The position numbers and the translations under genes are program-made. The notes under the pieces are model-generated. The model saw only the letters and a program-made list of their open reading frames with translations. It did no database searches and was not told the origin of the DNA. From a virus: a DNA stretch of 38,658 nucleotides. The stretch lies in IMG/VR virus record IMGVR_UViG_3300025617_000052, positions 1-38,658 of that record, one strand, 5' to 3'. Positions 1-9,000 of the stretch are shown piece by piece (within the stretch, counting starts at the first letter, position 1; each line of letters opens with the position of its first letter).

Positions 1-3000
1 TGCTACGAACTTTACCATTTCCTAATTTAGCACTTGCTCTTGCACTTGTGCCATCTTCAACAAGCGATCCTTCGATAATTACTTCTGGAGGTGTAATGTA
101 TCCGCTTCCTGGATTAGTAACTAAAATAGCTGTAATACGTCCGCGACCCATATATGCAATAGCTTCTGCACCTGTGCCGCCACCGCCAACTAATCTTACA
201 ACAGGACGTTCTACATATCCTTCGCCCGCATCTCCGATTACAATTTCAGTAACTTCAAATCCTAAATTATCTAACCAGTTCTTGCTAGGATATTGATTAA
301 CAATGTCCGAAGCAGCAACAATTTCTCCGTCAATAATTTTTACATCCTGAGGAATAATCTTGCCTTCAGTTTCGCTATAATAAGGAGGAAGATCAAAGTC
401 TGTTACAACTGTATTAGAGTTTTCAGTCTTTTCATATGAACTTACATATTCACGTATCTTAGTTCTGTATGGTTTTGCTTCTTCTACGTAGTCTTCGTAA
501 CTAGGCAAGCTATCGTTTTTAAATGTGATAGTCTGCTCTAGTTCACCTACGTTGTGTTTAGCTTTTACAAAACTTGTTTTAAATGCCCAGTCAACATTTG
601 GTTGTTCTGAGAATACATAACGTAGACTTGCAAAGAATAGTTTGTTGTATTCTTCTTCTAAATCGTTAATAAAGATATTATCACGAATAGTTTGAAGCAT
701 AATACGTAATTCTTGTACAGGCTGTACATCGTAAAATACTTTATCAAAAGATGTTCCGTCAAATCCAGCATTAGCTGTTAAACTATCGTAGATACTAGTG
801 CTAAACTGTATAGTACCATTTTCTCTGCCGATGGTATCATAATTAACAGTATAATCTGCGTTTGGTTGATTGTTAACCTTTTTCAGTAGTAACCAACCGC
901 CTGTACCAACATTTTTAATTTTAACAATATCACCTAGCGAGTCGTCAATTAATTGTAGTTCATAACTTTGATTAACTAAGTGATCAATAGCTGTTGTTTC
1001 ACTGTATCCTGTAGCGTACCAATCGATATAATCCCAATACAAGTTTACATCATATGCTTGACTTTCTGCACGGTTCCATTCAGATCCGTTCCAGCTGTAA
1101 ATACTCCAGCGTCCGTTAATAGTTGCATCAGCTTGTACAAGAGTTGCAAATCTACGAATAACCAGTCTTGCATTTTGACTGTAATTTTCGCCACTGTCTA
1201 AAATTTGTATACGAGTTATTTTACCTTCACTATCAATTTGTATGTCAAAGTCTGCGCCTTGACCTGATGGATCAACAATCTCGTAAGTAGGTACAGTTTT
1301 ATACCCTCTACCAGGATTAACAATATTTGCTTCTTGAATCTTACCGTCTACAATTAATAGGTCAATTTGCGGTTGCTCAACATTAGCAATACTTACAAAT
1401 CTTAGTTCTGCTTCAGTGTCAATAGTTTGATCCCATTCGCCGGTTAGTACTGACGGTGCAGGAGTGCTTTGTGTTAACGGACTAATATCATATTCTTCAG
1501 CAATTAGATTTTTCTCTAGTACACCGTTAACACGCTCAAACAATTGTTTAAGTGCTTCGAAACGATTTACAAACCAGCTCTGTCTTGGATTATTTAGATT
1601 ACCGTAACGCTGCTTAGGCGATAGGTTTGGATCAGGTACAAACCTATCCTGTCTGTCATAACCTACTAAACTGTCAAACCATTTTTGTTCTACAACACTG
1701 TTTGGTTTACTTGTTGCTAGACCGTCACTTACAATTTGATATTCGCTGTGAATATTTTGTTCTTGGTTTTCAATAGTCCAGAAACGGAAGTTAATTGCAA
1801 CGTCATTGCCTCTAATTAAACTTTCACAGTTATAAATTGCAAATCTGTTGTTGCCTAATAGAGCAACAAATTTGTGTCCTTGATTTTCTGGATTTTGTAT
1901 AAACTGTTTAACTTCAAATGCACTAATAGTTCTTGTAGGAAGATTAGGCACAGTCTTTTTGTTAGCAACCCAGAAGTAATAGTAAGTTGTGAACGTTCCA
2001 CTAGCACTGTCGTACTCTCTACTAGTAGAGTAAGCGTTATTACCGTACTTACTAGTACCACTAATGCCTTTGGTTAATCCGTTTTCAGTATCAGCTTTGG
2101 CATCCCATTCGCTAGGTGTTAGTGTAGTCTTAACCCATTCGTATACTTCAATAGTGTTGTTTTCGAACAGTTGACTAAACTTGTTAACACTAGTAACAAT
2201 ATCACCTTGATAAGGATTAATAAATTTTGCACTGTCAATGTCCCACCAAACTTTACCAACAAACTTTTCAGCTGTGTGTGCTAGTTCGTCTACGTTTACG
2301 TTTAGTGTAGAATCTGCATCTTTAAATGAGTATACAGCCGGATCATAACTAGTCTTAAATGATATTTCTTGTTCAGCAGGTCCAGCAATCTTACCTTGTA
2401 TAGGATCAATATAATCCAAGTAAGAAATAATTTCTTGATCTTTAGTATCGTATAAGAATACACCATTAATCTTGCTAACGTCTACAGGGTCAATCGGTTG
2501 CTTATAGAACGTCCACGATCTAGCTGTTGTGCCTTTTCTAAAGTTAACAACCGAACCAGTACCTTCTGCAATATCTAATCTAGGAATACTTACATAAACA
2601 TGATTGTTTGATACCAATACTTGATCATCAAAGTATTCGCTATTAATAGCATAATTGTAATCTTTTGCAAAGATATATTTGTCGCCTATAAGCTCATATA
2701 TAGACACTGTTCCGCTAGCACCTGTGCCTCTTGACACTATAGCAAGTGTTTCGTTACCAAAATTTACTTTCTTTCCGAAACCTGTGTTGACAGTTCTAAG
2801 TCTGCCATAGAGCGTTTGTGATAATACAAACTCACCGTTTGTCTGTGTATAAATGTATACTGCACCGTTGTTACTTGCTACATCATCGTTGGTACTTGCA
2901 GAAACTGCAATAGTTTTACCGTCATTACTAATTGATATATTTTCAGCATAGGATTCGTCTGCAGATGTTAACGACTCAATTGCTTGACTAAACACATATC

Positions 3001-6000
3001 TGTCGTTTAACTTTCTGTAAACTAGAACTTGCGGAGCTTGTTGATTGTATTCTGCTGTTGTAATTAATACTCCGCCGTCTTGGCTTGCATCAAAAGATTC
3101 GCCAAACGCTGTAAGATCTTGTTGTCCAAGTACACTGTCATCAAAACCAAAAGTTTCTGTTACTGGAATATATCCTAATATGTCTGCTCTGTTTTCTAGT
3201 TCTGTCCAGAACATACTATTCCAAGAATTAGCACCCAAGTTTGTGTTAGCACTGTAGAGTTTACCATTAAACTCTACAATATCTTCTTCAGCGTAAGGTA
3301 TGCTATTATCAAACTCGCCGCGATATGCAGGATCTATACCAAGTTTCCAAACACCGTCGCCTGAATTTTTAATTATATAAATTTTACCAGACTCAACTGT
3401 ACTGTCATTTGCATTTTTTGCACCGGCTGCAAGTATAAATGCAGTATATGCATCGCCATCTTTTACAATCTTAATGTCTGTACCTAGTTGTGCTCCATTA
3501 TCAGCATCATTAACACTATAATACCCATTTAGAATGTATCTATCAGAATCGTCACGTTCGTAAATTGCATAAGCGCCTTCATAAATTAAGCCGCTTGCGT
3601 CTCTGCCGGCAGTAACCGGAATATTAAATACCTGTTTCCAGTCTAGGTTAAACGTTTCTGGGTCAGCTACTGCTCGCTCAATGCCTGCTTTAGCTTCCGT
3701 TACATAGACATAATACTCATAGTTCTCAATAAAGTTAAACTGACCTACAGGAATTTCTTCATTTTTCTCAATAACAACTAGTTTGCCAGCAACATCATTA
3801 TCTAATTTATTATCAAGAATGTCACCGATTAAGCGAACCGTACTATCTGTTTCTGCAAATGATGCTCTACCAATATCGTCGTTATTAATACCTAGCGCCC
3901 AGCCGTCTGTTGCGTTTCTTACAAAAATTCTTGCTCTGTCAAACAGTCGAATAACAAATGCAACCGTTGCACTTGCATCGCCGTCTGGATCAACTAGCGG
4001 ATCCCCAACTTCCGGAATGTAAGGATTACCGTAGTTTGGATTATAATCAATATCATCTGGGTTAGGAGAGCCAACTGTATCAAAGTTAGTGTAGCGAACT
4101 TCGAGCCATCCATCCCAAATATCTGTAATTTGGTGTAGATTGTTATTTAGGTAATCCCAAGGAAGACCGATTGCTTCTGGGTCTTGAACTTCGCCTAGTG
4201 GTGTAGTTCTTAAAGTATTAAACCAAAGTTTAAAATTGTCGCCTGCACTAAAATCTGTACTTTCAACAGGTAGTCTAAGAATCCAGTTAAGGCTTAGACG
4301 CTCAATTTCAGTTTGGCCTTCAATGTAACTCAAAGACTCAATATAACTAATTTCTGTTACATTGTCATCAGTATCGTTTTGTACATTATTATAAATGTTA
4401 TAATACGGTAATGTAGTATATGTAACTTCTTCAGATTTTGCAATATAGCGTACTACAAGATTTGCATTAGTTTCTGCTACAACGTTGCTATTAAATGAAG
4501 TTCCGACATTAATATACCAGAAGTTTTCAAAATCGTTGTACTTTTCGTTTCTAGGGAATACACGCTCGTATTCGCCAATTAATACATTGCCGTTTGCATT
4601 AAAGATTTCACCTGTTTCGTCAATTGAACCGTTAATATTGTTGACATAGATAATTGTTCTGTTGTCGTCAGTTGTATATCTGTACACAACTGTTGCACGG
4701 CCAGTAACTGTTGTTACTATATCGTCAACTTCAGGAATAGATTGCGTACTATCAACTCTAAGTACATCTTCAACTTTAGCGATAATTTCATGTTCGCCGT
4801 CGATAAAGTTTTTAGTTATAACACTGTGTGACTGGAATGGCAAGTAACCGTTTGGTTGTAGCCATGTATACTCATTCCATTCTAGTACTAGTTTGTCACC
4901 TATTTTAGTTGACTCGAACTGAGAACTATTAGCTCTAATCAATAAGTGATCAGTAGCGTCTTGCTCAAAACTATAGTTGCCGCGTACAATGTATTCTACA
5001 TCTGGATAATTTGTTCCAGTATATAAGTCTTCTTTAACAAATACATTTGAGTCAAAAGTATTAAGTGTTGTAATTTCTTGTGGTTCAATTGACTTATTTG
5101 CCTGCCATAACTGTCCTTTATAATTTACAACACTACCTTGAGGTACGCCAACATCTTTTAGATCGTCCCAGTTGCCTTTATAACTAGATCTAACGTTTGT
5201 AGCATAAGGTGCACCGACAATGATATACTCGCCGTCCGGTGATACTGCAACACCTTCGCCAAAGCGACTTTCAAAATCAAACAACGTGCCAGTTTCTTCA
5301 AACTTTTGCGATAAAGTAAAGTTACTTACTTCGTTAGCACGAGTAAAGATGTTAAGTGAGCCAATCTCGTCTGGACTTTGACTTATTTCTCCGGGCTGTC
5401 CTACTACTAACACTTGGTTATTTGATGTAACATCAACGCTAGTACCAAATAGATCAGGACCTTCTGAGTTTGTTAGTGTATTAGTAACACTGTAAACATC
5501 GTTATTTTCTAGTGTAACCCAACGATTATTACCAATATCATCAATCCAAAGTTTATCTTTGTTTTGTAGAGACACTTCGTTAATTTTGTTGTTAACTTCG
5601 TCAACTGAGCTTAGTCTAACTGTAGCCAGTTTAACAAGTGTTGCACTAATATCTTCTTGATTTCCGCCACTAGCTTCGATAGTAATAATATCATTTACAA
5701 ACGATAGTACCTTGTAATAGCCGTCTTGTTTATTTGCATTTCTTAAACCAATATAATCGCCAGCAGTTACATTAGGATTAATATCAACTTGTAGTGCTAA
5801 TCCTTCTAGTACTTGCTCTATGTTAACTACACGCACATTTGTATCAAGCACTTTGTATACGTTCCAAGATCTTCCTTCTGATGCTACCCAAATATAATCG
5901 TTGGCAACAGTAGTAGAAATATCTAAGTTAAGAATATCAGTAAATTTGTCAACTGCATGTTCTACGTCATCTCGGTCAACGTATCCAGCAGTTTGCAAGA

Positions 6001-9000
6001 ACCCTTCAGTAAAGTATGTTGTAGGGAAAGGTTTATGATCGTAATTTTTAGTTTTTAAGTATACATCATTTCGTGTTAGATTTAATACCAAACTGACATC
6101 ATTAGGATCTACTCGCTCTACTAGTTCTACAGGCTGAGGACTTAGTCTGTAATCTTCTTCTGGAATAATTACTTCAAACTCATCAAAGCCACTGTTAGCA
6201 CCATATTGTCCTAGTCTAATAGCCCATTCTTCGTAGAACTCTAAACTGTCTTTGCTTGCACTACCTAGTTTGTCAAACAATTTAGTAAGTGCATTTTGTG
6301 TTCCTTTGTCACGAATAAAACCTTGATAGAACTTGTATTGACTTGTGCTGTCAGGAATAATATTTTCTAAATATTTTCTTGCTTGATAGCCAATAAAGTG
6401 TTGTGCAAGTTTTTGTTGTTCAGTATCAAAGTTATTAGTTTCTAGGCTATAGAAATCTGTAAACTGGTTAGCTTTGTAATCAAAGTTTGCCAACAGTTGA
6501 CTTTCTGGCTTAGAACTTAGTCTATTCCATTGTTCGTCAATGAATGTTTCTGTACCTGTAATTGACTGATTAGCAGCATAAAAGAATTGCTTATACTTAA
6601 CTAAGTCACCGATTGTATATGCTTGCCAAGGTTGCCACGCTGTTACCTGTGCTTCATCATATATAAATCCAGGAATGTTTAATCCGCCATTCCAGTCATC
6701 TGAACGATAGCCAAGAGCACGAATTCTTTCTTGACGGTATCCGCTAGCCTTGTCATAAATTACATCACCAAACACTGTTTGATTGTCAATTACAACAACA
6801 TGTTCTCTTTGTACAACAGGAATCTTAACATGATAAATGCCTTCTGTTGTATTACGAACTTTAAGTCCAAAAGAATTTGTTTTATCGCGTACTGTATTAC
6901 CAAACTCAGTAACCAGTTTCTTGCCGTCTGCTTTTAATAAGCTGTAGTCAAAGAAGTTATCAAATATATCGTCAACTACTGCATAGTCCTTTTCAAACTT
7001 TAAGAAGTTAGCAGCAGGGCTTAAACTAATAACTGTTCCTGCCTTCCAGTTTTGTAGTGTCCAGAACATGAACTCTCTTGCGCTCAATGCCCAGTTTTCG
7101 ATATTTTCTAGATCTTTATTGAAGTTATCAAATACAAACCCTATACTTTCTAAATACTTTCCATAACCTATTAAAAAGTCAACTACTTCTTGTATGCTTC
7201 TGTAGGTTGTACCGTAAGGAACAGTTGATATTGTAGTAGCAAAGTTTTTACGGAATTGTGCAGTGGCGCCGCCTACTAGAGGAAGTTCAGGCATTTTTTG
7301 GAAATTGTCTGTGTTAAATTCGGTAGAGCTGCTATGGGTTGTTTTTACTCTATAAAATTCGTTGTTGAATCTTACAAGTTGTCCTTGTGCATAACGTTTG
7401 TTTTCGTCCCAATCTAAAAACGATTCTGTTACTCCTCCAACCCTTACTAGAGGATCGTTATTAAACTCAACTGGCTTGTATATTTTAAATTCAGGCGATG
7501 TTTTGTCATACCCTTTTACGATAAAGCCTTGTGCTTGTTTTTCAATAATTACACCACTATAAGAATACAAGTCAATCGGTGTACTTGTGTTTAGTATAAT
7601 TTGATAGTTTTCATCTGGAACAAAAATGTTGCCTTCATTTAGTGGCGTTCTACTGTCTAATATTAGGCGTAGTTTTTCTTTTGCACCAAACCCTGCTAGT
7701 TTAAATCCTAGTTGATTAGACAAACTAGTTAATGTGTTTTTGTACTGTTCGTACATCAACCCAGTGTTGTCTGTTAGCAGTCCTTGCATATAGTTTACAA
7801 GACCTGCTGTGTATACTCTGCCTTCACCTGTGGTAATTGCAGGGAAAACAACATCATTTAGGGACAAGCGTTTGTTAGTAGTTGAGTAAACTAGTTCGTC
7901 TGCACTATTTCTTATAATTCTGCTTCTGTCGTATGCAAGTCCAAATACTTTTGCAGGTTGATTTACTAACCATGCAACAATTACAGAAAATGCATGTTCA
8001 CTGCTTCTTCTCCATGCTGTTTCAATAGGACCTTCGTCTCCGAAACGCATGCTGTCTTTTTGTGTTGTGGTCAAAAACTTTTGTGCAACACTTGATTCAT
8101 CTGGTGATAATAATTTACCTTCTGAATCTACAGGAATATAATTCATTAGATCAGTGTGCTTGTACTTGTTATCGTATCTAGGGTTGTTAGGATCACGAAT
8201 GTATCCGTTTTGAATATCTTCCCAAATTCTAAAATTATCTTTGGTGTATGGAGCAGATCCGTATTCATCGTCCCACCATGCAGGTTTAACCGTAAAGCCT
8301 AGGCATTCCCAAGGCATTGTGTGAGGACGATCAGTTCCGTAATAGTCTTTGTAGATTGCTCTCCAATAACCCGGAATAGCTTGACCATTTGGAAATGCTC
8401 CTGTGTAATAGTTCCAAGTAAACGAGTTTAATCCGTCATACCCTGCATTTTGAGTGTAGTCAACACTACCAACTGTTGTTAACCAGTCATTAAAGTCAAC
8501 AATCATACTAGGTGCAATTGAGAAACGATCAAATCCAGTAGGTCTGTCAACAGTGTTAATAAAATCGTTTACATCAAATACATCTGGATTGTATTCAATT
8601 TTAATATTGTTGTAGATTCTTAATTCTAGATCTAAAATTAAATCATCTCTAAAGTCTTGGTATGCTCGTGTAAGACTTCCGTCGTGCCCTTGTATCATAG
8701 GAACAAACTCGGGATACATATCAATTGACGTATTATCCTGTGCAACTTTTTCTAAAGAGTTAGTTGGAGCAAACAGTATTGTCGGTGAACCATCAAACAT
8801 TAGTGCTGTAACTTCACCTTGAGAGTCAGCTGCGCTTGCTGCTGCTTCAGTTGTATATAAAGGATAAAAATATCCTGTTTGTGGTGCTAGTTTTGCATCT
8901 ACTGCTGTATCAAGATTACCGTATACTTTGTATGCAACATCTTCTTGCGCAGTACCTGATTGGTATGTATCGTCTTGAATAAGTTTTGGAATATACTTGT

